9,869 nucleotides of DNA from JAFGHJ01 sp964606065 (lineage in GTDB: Bacteria > Hydrothermota > UBA3072): the NCBI GenBank assembly GCA_964606065.1, contig CAZSEX010000051.1, forward strand, positions 1 to 9,869, in the 5' to 3' direction. The notes below the pieces were generated by a model. That model did not search any database. It had not been told where the DNA came from and saw only the letters and a list, made by a program, of their open reading frames with translations. Both the position numbers and the translations under genes were made by a program. Within the stretch, counting starts at the first letter, position 1; each line of letters opens with the position of its first letter. Positions 1 to 5,463 of the stretch are shown here, piece by piece.

Positions 1-314
1 ATCTTATCCTCTCCCAGTTCGAAAGGAACCCACTCACCGGCTTCGATTCTCCAGGCGAATCTTTCGATGGGTATCCTGTTTCCCTCGGCGGATAAGAAAT
101 CCTCTTTTGCCGAACAGAGTAGTACCCAGTCGGTGTTCGCGTGTATCGTTCCCTGAATGATTCCCGGAAATTCGATGGGAGAAGAATCCGGGTCGAGAAA
201 TCCTACGTCTATTTTTTTAGCTCTTATATCTATGGAGAGAACTTCCTGATTGATAAAACCGACCTCGATTGAAGCGTTCTGATCGGCGATTAAGAAAAAT
301 AAAAGCCACAACAT
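1..314 (-). CDS. Partial secreted beta-rich surface protein (N-terminal 104 codons)
   Basis: The first 104 codons of a minus-strand gene that runs off the left edge. The ATG at 314-312 follows a strong SD (AGGAGGTT, complement of 319-326) four bases away. The protein starts with a short hydrophobic stretch (MLWLLFFLIADQNA), read as a signal peptide, then continues as alternating polar and hydrophobic segments typical of a beta-sandwich. Visible marks are VLSIDI, an FP pair, TDWVLL and FAWRIEAGEW. This spacing (IDI strand, FP, then T-x-W-x-L) also occurs in the protein encoded at 442-972, so the two are probably distant paralogues of an exported surface domain. I do not recognise a named family. 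It has its own promoter just upstream. The C-terminal part and any anchor lie outside the window. The reading frame is secure; the function is unknown. Confidence 0.72.
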   Translation of the reverse strand, partial: MLWLLFFLIADQNASIEVGFINQEVLSIDIRAKKIDVGFLDPDSSPIEFPGIIQGTIHANTDWVLLCSAKEDFLSAEGNRIPIERFAWRIEAGEWVPFELGEDK

Positions 315-338
315 CTGTAACCTCCTGTTTTTGTTATA

Positions 339-367
339 AATATAGAAATAAAAGATTCTGTTGTCAA
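339..367 (-). promoter_or_regulatory. Sigma70-type promoter for the gene at 1-314
   Basis: On the minus strand a perfect -35 box TTGACA (complement of 362-367) is followed after exactly 17 bases by TATATT (complement of 339-344). The SD of the downstream gene begins 12 bases after the -10 box, giving a short leader. It sits right after the terminator of the upstream gene, so the two surface-protein genes appear to be separate transcription units. Confidence 0.72.
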
Positions 368-375
368 GCTAATAC

Positions 376-407
376 AAAAAGAAAGGGGGTGTCAGACACC
401 CCCTTTC
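376..407 (-). terminator. Intrinsic terminator of the gene at 442-972
   Basis: Positions 381-393 and 395-407 are perfect 13-base inverted arms around a single central base (core GGGGGTGTCAGACACCCCC). Read on the minus strand the stem is followed by TTTTT (complement of 376-380), the classical intrinsic terminator layout. No T run follows on the plus strand, so it acts leftwards. It lies 34 bases beyond the stop codon of the gene it would end. Confidence 0.82.
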
Positions 408-441
408 CCTTTAGCAGAACGTCAGTTCTAAGTGGTTCTCA

Positions 442-972
442 TTATAAAGTCTGAATGGTGTAGGTGACAGTGCTGCTCGAACTTCCAGTAAGAATTTCAT
501 CGCCATCTATGTTTACCTGGTAATCCTGATACATCGTCGTCCAACCATCTGTAGTATTTGCTGAGCCAGATTTAACTGCTACGGCGGAGGTGGTAAAAAC
601 CGTCCATCCACTTGTTAAAGTGCCTAAGCCGTCGTCTTCGGCGTATTCTATATCACCAATAAGAATTCCACAGGCCGGTGATGGGTCATCACCTTTCACC
701 GTAAGTTCCCAGCTTGTGCTTCCAAAACCCCAGACCAGATAATCTATTGTCTGGTGTGGACGGGCAATGGGGGTAGTAGGTTCATAGTAGGCGGGGAAAG
801 AGGCAGGAGGAAAACCAGCCATTGAGCTAAAATCCCAGGTAATGCTCGCGTCGCTAATGTCAATCGCCACAATCTCGGGTATGATAAAGTTAAATTCGGC
901 TTCTTCAAAGTCGCTTGCCCCAAAAACAAAAACCGGTAAAACTAAAAGTGCGGTATATAAAAGTTTACGCAT
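442..972 (-). CDS. Small secreted beta-sandwich surface protein, function unknown
   Basis: A 176-residue protein. Residues 1-19 form a signal peptide (MRK, then LLYTALLVLPVFVFGA). The mature part is acidic and rich in Thr, Ser, Asp and aromatic residues, with no membrane segment and one Cys (101). The start is fixed by a strong SD (AAAGGAGG, complement of 979-986) six bases from the ATG. Visible strand-like motifs are IVAIDIS (34-40), ITWDF (44-48), STSWELTVKGDD (85-96) and VTYTIQTL at the end. The IDI and T-x-W-x-L spacing is shared with the neighbouring protein at 1-314. The pattern resembles exported single-domain beta-sandwich proteins found in surface layers or pilus-like structures, but I cannot assign a family. 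There is no lipobox, sortase motif or visible sorting signal. It is monocistronic: a terminator follows and a long non-coding gap precedes it. Confidence 0.85.
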   Translation of the reverse strand: MRKLLYTALLVLPVFVFGASDFEEAEFNFIIPEIVAIDISDASITWDFSSMAGFPPASFPAYYEPTTPIARPHQTIDYLVWGFGSTSWELTVKGDDPSPACGILIGDIEYAEDDGLGTLTSGWTVFTTSAVAVKSGSANTTDGWTTMYQDYQVNIDGDEILTGSSSSTVTYTIQTL

Positions 973-978
973 AATAAA

Positions 979-986
979 CCTCCTTT
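979..986 (-). promoter_or_regulatory. Strong Shine-Dalgarno site of the gene at 442-972
   Basis: The minus strand reads AAAGGAGG six bases before the ATG at 972. It decides the start codon. Confidence 0.8.
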
Positions 987-1188
987 AAGGTTTAAACGTT
1001 TTTTATTAACCACTCAGTTAACGTCCGCTAATTGTCAAAGAACCACTTTAGGAATGTACAAATATCGTTCCAGAATGCAAGTCCTTGGTTAACAAGAACA
1101 TATTTTTTTAAAGTTTTCGCAGCCTGCAAATTTTTTTCGCGGAACGCAAAAATTTTCCTTTTGTAAAAAATTTATTACAAAGATGCAA

Positions 1189-1219
1189 CCACGAGATTTC
1201 ACAAGATTATCACAAGATT
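1189..1219. repeat. Three near-tandem 10-base direct repeats
   Basis: CCACGAGATT (1189-1198), TCACAAGATT (1199-1208) and TCACAAGATT (1210-1219) lie head to tail with one extra A between the last two. They sit inside an AT-rich stretch (988-1303) in which I see no gene and no convincing promoter. The role is unknown; they may be slippage products. Confidence 0.6.
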
Positions 1220-1303
1220 TTTTATTGGTTAAAACCCACCTCCTTACACCAAATTTTTCTCACACAGAGTGCACGGAGAACACAGATGATTTAGGCATAC
1301 ATC

Positions 1304-1346
1304 TCTAACTACACATATATATCCAGGATATATATGTGTAGTTAGA
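1304..1346. repeat. Perfect 43-base palindrome (21-base arms)
   Basis: Positions 1304-1324 and 1326-1346 are exact reverse complements around A1325. The centre is ATATATCC-A-GGATATAT and the outer arms carry TAACTACACA and its complement. Neither side has a T run, so it is not a standard terminator. It is the first of several inverted repeats packed into 1304-1467. Confidence 0.85.
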
Positions 1347-1363
1347 ACCTTTGTTCTCTATAG

Positions 1364-1429
1364 GCGGGGGATTAACCCCCGCGCTACAAACTTTAAAAAA
1401 TAACGTAGCGTTGGGGTTTATCCCCAACG
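1364..1429. repeat. REP-like pair: two covarying hairpins in opposite orientation
   Basis: Unit A (1364-1387, read on the minus strand) and unit B (1405-1429, plus strand) share the layout GTAGCG, two variable bases, GGGGTT, one variable base, ATCCCC, two variable bases. In A the variable stem bases are CG and CG; in B they are TT and AA. Each change is matched by its pairing partner, so both stems stay fully paired. Two inverted copies of a GTAG-headed hairpin separated by a 17-base spacer resemble a BIME-type arrangement of REP elements. Hairpin conservation is seen in the sequence; the REP label is inference. Confidence 0.65.
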
Positions 1430-1587
1430 GTGGAAAGCGAAAGAATGAACCTCCTGCCTTCGGAGGTGTAGGAGAAGATAAACTTGTTGGTATCTTCGCC
1501 GACTGCTTCTATTATCTCTTGAAGTCTTTCTTTTTTGTCGTATGAGAATGTATATCCGCTATTAATCGAGATTAAATCTCCCCCCTC
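1393..1587 (-). pseudogene. Possible eroded coding fragment, family unknown
   Basis: A 64-codon minus-strand stretch between stops, with no ATG, GTG or TTG start. Its middle reads like real protein: YDKKERLQEIIEAVGEDTNK, then FIFSYTSEGRRF. The last dozen residues come from hairpin unit B (1405-1429), so the coding remnant proper is probably about 1430-1587 and was cut by the repeat. A further small hairpin (1449-1454 with 1462-1467) lies inside it. The opposite strand also has an ORF here (from 1351), but its first third is built from the hairpins and it has no SD. I do not recognise the family, and it may be only a chance reading frame. Confidence 0.33.
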
Positions 1588-1719
1588 TCAGTTATGCCTA
1601 TCAAACGGTTGTTGTTTGTGTTATAATTGTTTGTCCGGAATTATGAAATTTCATATATTGATAAAAATAAAACACTACATTTCCTACAGGTTCTACATGT
1701 GAATATTAGGGCGGGGATA

Positions 1720-1732
1720 GCGGCTTTGCCGC
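1720..1732. repeat. Short GC-rich hairpin downstream of the redox fusion gene
   Basis: GCGGC-TTT-GCCGC at 1720-1732, 25 bases past the stop of the minus-strand gene at 1758-3569. It could mark the 3' end of that transcript, but on the minus strand it is followed by TATCCCCG rather than a T run. It could equally be one more decayed repeat of this gap. In 1588-1719 I see nothing else recognisable. Confidence 0.4.
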
Positions 1733-1757
1733 GCTGGGTTCTCTGTAGTTATTCTTC

Positions 1758-3569
1758 TTAGTAAAAGAAGATATAAAAGCCTATAAAAAGACCTAAAAAA
1801 ATGAAAAAGAAAGAAGTTGCCAATTTGACAAACTTAACCTTTTCTCTCCAGAATTTATTTATTGCGGAAGATTTCATTCCCCTGTACGTGGCTGTAAACA
1901 CAATTATAAGAGGAATGATAAAACCGATGTTGTAGATAATTAAATAAGAGATTGCCCTGATCTGAAGTTCGGGAACTCTACTTACGAAGATAAGAGTTGG
2001 CAGATAAATCTGACCGGTACAGATGAATTCACTCAAAGAAATACAAAAGCCGCTTACCACTGTCGCAATAAATAAATTTTTCTTTCCCATCTTTTCTCTG
2101 ATGACCGAATGTATTTTTTTCTTGATAAATCGAGGGAGTTGCAGCTTGACTTCCTTTACTTCATTTCTTTTTAACTTAAGGTAATCGTAAAAAGAGAGAA
2201 TCCCAAAACATATTGCCAGTAATGCTACAATTCCAAGAATAAACTTGCATATGATGCTGGTAATTTTTAAAATGCCGATGAATTTAATTAGCCCAAGTCC
2301 AATTGAAAAATACACCAGAAATACGACAACGCTGTAAGTAATACCGATTAAGAGCGTTTCTTCTTCTTTTTTGCCTACAGCAGATAAAAAAGCTATGAGG
2401 AAAATTATGGTCGCGAAAGCGCAGGGATTGATGCCGTCTATTAAACCCGCCAATATTATTGTAAGTACGCCCATTTTTTTGAATCTTTCTTTAATGCTTT
2501 CCTCCGCTTTATCTCTTAATTCGAATATTTTCGTCCAGGGTATTTCAGCCCCATTGTCTTTGTATTTATAAATAAATTCCTTTAAGGTTTTTTTTGCCAG
2601 AGTTTCTCCGGTGAAATAATCTTTTCCTATAAAAAGCATGGGAGTTGTTAATCTTTTCTCTTCGGAAACATTAAAAACCTCACAAAACGCTTCGTTGATT
2701 TTTTTATTTTCTCTTGTTTCCATATTGTATTTTGTAATTTCTAAATTCGGATAAGTTTTCTCCAGGAAAGAAATCTCGTAATTTATCCGCTCGCATACTT
2801 TACATTTGCTTTCATAAAAGTAAACTGCTTCTACTTTTTCGGAAGAATTTTCGGCAAATATATTACGCGAGCTCAGTTCAGGAAAATCACATCCCGAGTC
2901 CGCATATTCTGCTATCCTTAGTTCGAGCCACCTTCTTATTTCACTCCGACCTCCGAGAATGTATTCTCCTATAACTATAATAGGAATATCGTTGTTTGGG
3001 TCTTTATACTCTTCTTCTATAGAAACTAAAATTTCGTAATTGGAAGGATCCGATATCTCAAAAGACTTTATTGTTAAATTGTATTTTTCTATGAGAGGGG
3101 ACAGTATTTTCTCCTCTACAAAGTCGCAGTCTTCGCAGTCCTCCGAATAAAATAAATACATCTTCACCGGTGGAATTTGTAAGGGAGTTTCGACCATCGC
3201 TTTTATCTTTATGGGGACTCTGCTGTTTTCGGGGTCGTTAGTATGAAGGTATATAGTTTCGGTAATGCCGCCCATATAATTTTCGGATTTAAAAGTAACT
3301 ATGATTTTTCCTTCGCCGCGGGGAGGTACCACTTTGTTCTTAATATCGAGTTTACCTGAAGCGCAGCCGCATGAAGATCTGATTTCGCTTACTTTCAAAT
3401 CTTTATTGCCGACATTTCTGAAAATAAATTCCCCGGTTTTTGTTTCTCTCTGCTTTAGCCTTCCGAAGTCCAGCACCTCGTTTTTAAACTGTATTTTTGG
3501 CTGTGCGGATAGACTCGACAATGTCAGAAAAAACATTATAAATATTTTTTGTACAGTAGATCTATTCAT
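1758..3569 (-). CDS. DUF1573 - thioredoxin-like - thioredoxin-like - DsbD/CcdA membrane fusion protein
   Basis: A 603-residue predicted thiol-disulfide relay. Residues 1-23 are a signal peptide (IFIMFFLTLSSLSAQ). DUF1573 covers about 26-126 (VLDFGRL, then SSCGCASG with Cys67 and Cys69, then IYLHTNDPE). A first thioredoxin/glutaredoxin-like domain follows at about 135-220, with CEDC at 145-148 and a likely cis-Pro (DIP, 194-196). A second lies at about 246-340, with CKVC at 256-259 and cis-Pro in TTP (308-310). The C-terminal part (about 366-603) has six membrane helices with NPC (Cys383) in the first and EFIC (Cys517) in the fourth. These match the paired Cys of DsbD-beta/CcdA transporters, which pass electrons from cytoplasmic thioredoxin across the membrane. 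The likely role is to carry reductant to periplasmic partners, one of which may be the Cys pair of DUF1573 itself. No SD precedes the ATG; a promoter lies unusually close (3577-3604). There is no operon partner. Confidence 0.88.
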   Translation of the reverse strand: MNRSTVQKIFIMFFLTLSSLSAQPKIQFKNEVLDFGRLKQRETKTGEFIFRNVGNKDLKVSEIRSSCGCASGKLDIKNKVVPPRGEGKIIVTFKSENYMGGITETIYLHTNDPENSRVPIKIKAMVETPLQIPPVKMYLFYSEDCEDCDFVEEKILSPLIEKYNLTIKSFEISDPSNYEILVSIEEEYKDPNNDIPIIVIGEYILGGRSEIRRWLELRIAEYADSGCDFPELSSRNIFAENSSEKVEAVYFYESKCKVCERINYEISFLEKTYPNLEITKYNMETRENKKINEAFCEVFNVSEEKRLTTPMLFIGKDYFTGETLAKKTLKEFIYKYKDNGAEIPWTKIFELRDKAEESIKERFKKMGVLTIILAGLIDGINPCAFATIIFLIAFLSAVGKKEEETLLIGITYSVVVFLVYFSIGLGLIKFIGILKITSIICKFILGIVALLAICFGILSFYDYLKLKRNEVKEVKLQLPRFIKKKIHSVIREKMGKKNLFIATVVSGFCISLSEFICTGQIYLPTLIFVSRVPELQIRAISYLIIYNIGFIIPLIIVFTATYRGMKSSAINKFWREKVKFVKLATSFFFIFLGLFIGFYIFFY

Positions 3570-3576
3570 AACGGCA

Positions 3577-3604
3577 AAGATATATATCGGGCTTTTTAAG
3601 TCAA
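3577..3604 (-). promoter_or_regulatory. Promoter of the redox fusion gene, predicted leaderless transcript
   Basis: The minus strand has TTGACT (complement of 3599-3604), a 16-base spacer and TATCTT (complement of 3577-3582). Only seven bases separate the -10 box from the ATG at 3569, so transcription should start at or next to the start codon. That agrees with the lack of any SD before this gene, in contrast to its neighbours. Confidence 0.5.
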
Positions 3605-3620
3605 CCCCCTCTTATTCACG

Positions 3621-3784
3621 TTAATCAGGATAAAAAATAACAATGATAAGACAAAACCCATCGGTCAGAAGAAACTCAACGAGTTAGGGCTTTACGATAT
3701 GTCGGGTTGAGAGAATGGCGCCGGGACAGGCACGAGAGTAATAGCGGTTCTATTAAGAAAAAAGAGTACGCGTATCTCTTTTAG
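3621..3784 (+). pseudogene. Frameshifted remnant of an FGE-sulfatase-fold (SUMF1) gene
   Basis: A decayed copy of the C-terminal third of a gene like the intact one at 5574-6452. In frame, 3621-3707 encodes LIRIKNNNDKT, then KKLNELGLYDMSG. The intact gene has WLRVKSNNGST, then KKPNELGLYDMSG. CTTTACGATATGTCGGG is identical at DNA level in both. After that, four bases are missing relative to the intact copy, giving TGA at 3708-3710. The homology resumes in the next frame as REWRRDRHES, where the intact protein has REWCWDWYES, and stops at TAG 3782-3784. The conserved Trp and Cys residues have become Arg and His, mostly by T-to-C changes, as expected for a copy without selection. The start and the last part of the gene are missing. 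No sequence like the RGGGW and GFRLC ends of the fold is seen downstream. Confidence 0.85.
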
Positions 3785-3860
3785 TATTTTTGTTTTTCCT
3801 CACAAAAATCCTGATGTAGATAGACTTTTAATATACATAGATAAATTCGGTTAACATAAA

Positions 3861-3869
3861 TGATATAAT
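3861..3869 (+). promoter_or_regulatory. Extended -10 promoter upstream of the xylanase
   Basis: TGATATAAT at 3861-3869 is a perfect extended -10 element (TGn plus TATAAT). No good -35 box lies 16-18 bases upstream, which extended -10 promoters tolerate. Transcription from about 3876 would give a long leader carrying the 26-codon ORF at 4043-4123 and a hairpin before the xylanase. Confidence 0.45.
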
Positions 3870-3875
3870 CCATTT

Positions 3876-4042
3876 GCTTACAAGGAAATAAGGAAATAGC
3901 CCCCTTGATTTTATTGCGAAAAACCTTTAATTAATATAAACAGTAAGGTAGCCTATCGGGCGAGATTTGATTTTTAGGGAGAGATTAAGCGAATGTGTTT
4001 ATTTGGTTATTAAACATATTTTTAAGGAGGTAAGAAACTGCT
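3876..4042 (+). other. Non-coding leader region, nothing recognised
   Basis: AT-rich sequence without an ORF of note. A weak five-base inverted pair (CAAGG 3881-3885, CCTTG 3903-3907) and a GC-richer patch around 3941-3966 are the only structure I see. I compared the patch with known riboswitch cores from memory and found no match. An open but unconvincing frame ending at 3852 precedes the promoter. Confidence 0.3.
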
Positions 4043-4123
4043 ATGGAGAAATGTGGGGTATTTATAAAGGATGTCCCTATTAAATTTGAAATTCCGGTAG
4101 CAGATAAGAATAATTTTGTCTAA
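4043..4123 (+). CDS. Small ORF (26 aa), possible leader peptide
   Basis: ATG at 4043 with a strong SD (AAGGAGGT, 4024-4031) 11 bases upstream, which is slightly long spacing. The product begins MEKCGVFIKDVPIKFEIPV, has 26 residues and shows no signal peptide, membrane helix or known motif. Six bases after the stop begins a hairpin, and the xylanase starts 139 bases after it. The placement suggests a leader peptide or a genuine small protein, but it could also be the N-terminus of a lost gene. Translation is supported by the SD only. Confidence 0.42.
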   Translation: MEKCGVFIKDVPIKFEIPVADKNNFV

Positions 4124-4128
4124 GTTAC

Positions 4129-4158
4129 CCTTCCTTTCTACAGCTTTGTTTAGGAAGG
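4129..4158 (+). promoter_or_regulatory. Hairpin between the small ORF and the xylanase
   Basis: CCTTCCT (4129-4135) pairs with AGGAAGG (4152-4158) across a 16-base loop. It starts just after the stop of the 26-codon ORF. The bases after it (AAAATCTTTAAAAG) are not a proper T run, so it is a weak terminator at best; attenuation is possible. Confidence 0.35.
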
Positions 4159-4262
4159 AAAATCTTTAAAAGAAGAAAGGAGGGGTTAGAGTAGTAGATA
4201 GTTTATTTATTGGAAAAAATCAACAATCAAAGTATTGAATATAAGGAGTGAAAAAGGAAATT

Positions 4263-5432
4263 ATGAATTTAAAGCGTTTTATGATAGTTTTTGGAATAGT
4301 GTGTCTGGTAGCGGTTATAGCTTTTTCCTGGGGATGTCAGAATCAAGTGACAGGTCCTGAGAGTACGGATACACCAAGGTTGAGAGGATATTCATCCGGC
4401 AGTTGTGGCAGTTACTGGTATACACATTGGACCAATGGAGGATCGGCTAACTTTAGCTGTAATGGTAGCAATGGTTTCAGTGTTAGTTTCAGCGGTGCTA
4501 ATTTTGTTACAGGTATAGGTTGGAGTTCCGGTGCGTCCAGATCTATAAGCTGGTCGGGCAGCTGCAGCGGTTGTAGTTGGGGACCCGGTGTCTATGGATG
4601 GTCGAGAAATCCTCTTATAGAATATTACATCGGTAAGAGCGGAGGCAGCAGCGCTGGCTCGTATTCATGCAATGGCAGGTCATACACATTACAAATAGAC
4701 AGAAGATATGGACAGCCATCCATTGACGGTACTTCAGATTTTGACCAGTACAATTGTAGCGGGAGTCGTAGCAGTCCCGTAGATATGGGCTGTCACTTTA
4801 ACGCGTGGAGTAGTATGGGAAAGGGAGGAGGCAGTCAGGACTACCAGGTAGTAATGGTAGAAGGTTGGAGTAACAATAGTGGAAACGGTAGTGTAACGCT
4901 CGGCGGCGGCGGCGGTTCGACCACTACGACCAGCGGTTACACCACCACGACCAGCGGTGGTGGCACGACCACGACCAGCGGTGGCGGCGGCGGTGTCCCG
5001 ATCACTGTGAGGGCACGCGGCACGAGTGGTAGTGAAAAGATCGACGTGAAGGTAGGCGGCAACACAATTACCACCTGGACGTTAGGCACAGGCATGGCGA
5101 ATTGGGAAACCAGCACTCAATATAGTGGTGGACTAAATGTGTGCTTTACCAATGATGGTGATAACAGAGACGTTCAGATAGATTATGTCGTGGTTAATGG
5201 TCAAACCCGTCAGTCGGAAAACCAGAGCTATAACACCGGTGTCTGGCAGGATGGTTCCTGCGGCGGCGAGTACAGCGAATGGCTCCATTGTAACGGTTGT
5301 ATAGGTTATGGTGATGTCTCCGGCGGCGGCGGTTCGACAACAACCAGCGGTGGTTACACCACGACCACAAACGCGAATACGACCACAACCAGCGGCGGCT
5401 GGTGGTGGGGTGGCGGCGGTTGGTGGTGGTAG
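4263..5432 (+). CDS. GH11 endo-1,4-beta-xylanase lipoprotein with CBM60-type module and Trp-Gly tail
   Basis: Predicted to cut the beta-1,4-xylan backbone at the cell surface. I start at ATG 4263 (389 aa, AGGAA three bases upstream); a GTG at 4248 is in frame but has no SD. Residues 1-24 form a lipoprotein signal ending WGC, with Cys25 as lipidation site. GH11 covers about 41-213: YWYTHWTNGG, VYGWSRNPLIEYYI (nucleophile Glu120), QPSIDGT (thumb), HFNAWSSMG and MVEGW (acid/base Glu200). A Thr/Ser/Gly linker (214-244) leads to a calcium-dependent xylan-binding module of CBM60 type (about 245-352: VFTND-like CFTNDGDNRDVQIDYV, QSYNTGV, SEWLHCNG). A second linker (353-378) and a tail with two WWW triplets end the protein. 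The GH11 domain has seven Cys, unusual for this family, and short loops. It has its own terminator (5491-5526). The domain calls rest on remembered family motifs, the catalytic Glu pair being the strongest. Confidence 0.9.
   Translation: MNLKRFMIVFGIVCLVAVIAFSWGCQNQVTGPESTDTPRLRGYSSGSCGSYWYTHWTNGGSANFSCNGSNGFSVSFSGANFVTGIGWSSGASRSISWSGSCSGCSWGPGVYGWSRNPLIEYYIGKSGGSSAGSYSCNGRSYTLQIDRRYGQPSIDGTSDFDQYNCSGSRSSPVDMGCHFNAWSSMGKGGGSQDYQVVMVEGWSNNSGNGSVTLGGGGGSTTTTSGYTTTTSGGGTTTTSGGGGGVPITVRARGTSGSEKIDVKVGGNTITTWTLGTGMANWETSTQYSGGLNVCFTNDGDNRDVQIDYVVVNGQTRQSENQSYNTGVWQDGSCGGEYSEWLHCNGCIGYGDVSGGGGSTTTSGGYTTTTNANTTTTSGGWWWGGGGWWW
4903..5396 (+). repeat. Duplicated Thr/Ser/Gly linker repeats inside the xylanase gene
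   Basis: Two GC-rich blocks flank the CBM: about 4903-4994 and 5319-5396. Each begins GGCGGCGGCGGTTCGAC and repeats units of the form ACN-ACG-ACC-AGC-GGT, encoding TTTTSG-type linkers. Their shared opening suggests that the linker-CBM-linker piece moved or was duplicated as a cassette. This is coding microrepeat, not a CRISPR or mobile element. Confidence 0.7.
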
Positions 5433-5463
5433 TGTAATAGTTCAGTATGGTGATAAGATCTGA

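Noticed and set aside
269..454. Plus-strand ORF of 61 codons
   Set aside because: It lies over the partial minus-strand gene start, promoter and terminator at 312-407, has no SD and a composition (Arg/Lys/Cys-rich) typical of antisense reading.
1033..1038. TTGACA (minus strand) as -35 box for the gene at 442-972
   Set aside because: No -10-like sequence lies 16-18 bases downstream.
1351..1545. Plus-strand ORF of 64 codons across the REP-like hairpins
   Set aside because: Its first third is made of inverted repeats and it has no SD; the minus strand of the same stretch reads more like protein.
3301..3624. Plus-strand ORF of 107 codons
   Set aside because: Antisense to the start of the redox fusion gene, whose DUF1573 motifs are unmistakable.
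3786..3854. Open frame with PHKNPDVDRLLIYIDKF after the SUMF1 remnant
   Set aside because: It looks mildly protein-like but has no start, no SD and no recognisable motif; chance cannot be excluded.
3941..3966. Riboswitch-like patch (AAGGTAGCC then ATCGGGCGAG)
   Set aside because: It recalls the end of c-di-GMP-I aptamers, but the other conserved parts of that aptamer are absent.
4248..4262. GTG at 4248 as start of the xylanase
   Set aside because: It is preceded by no SD; the AAGGAG there overlaps the GTG itself. ATG 4263 gives a proper lipoprotein signal with AGGAA upstream.
4903..4994. Short tandem repeats as a CRISPR-like array
   Set aside because: They are in-frame codon repeats of a Thr/Ser/Gly linker with no spacers.
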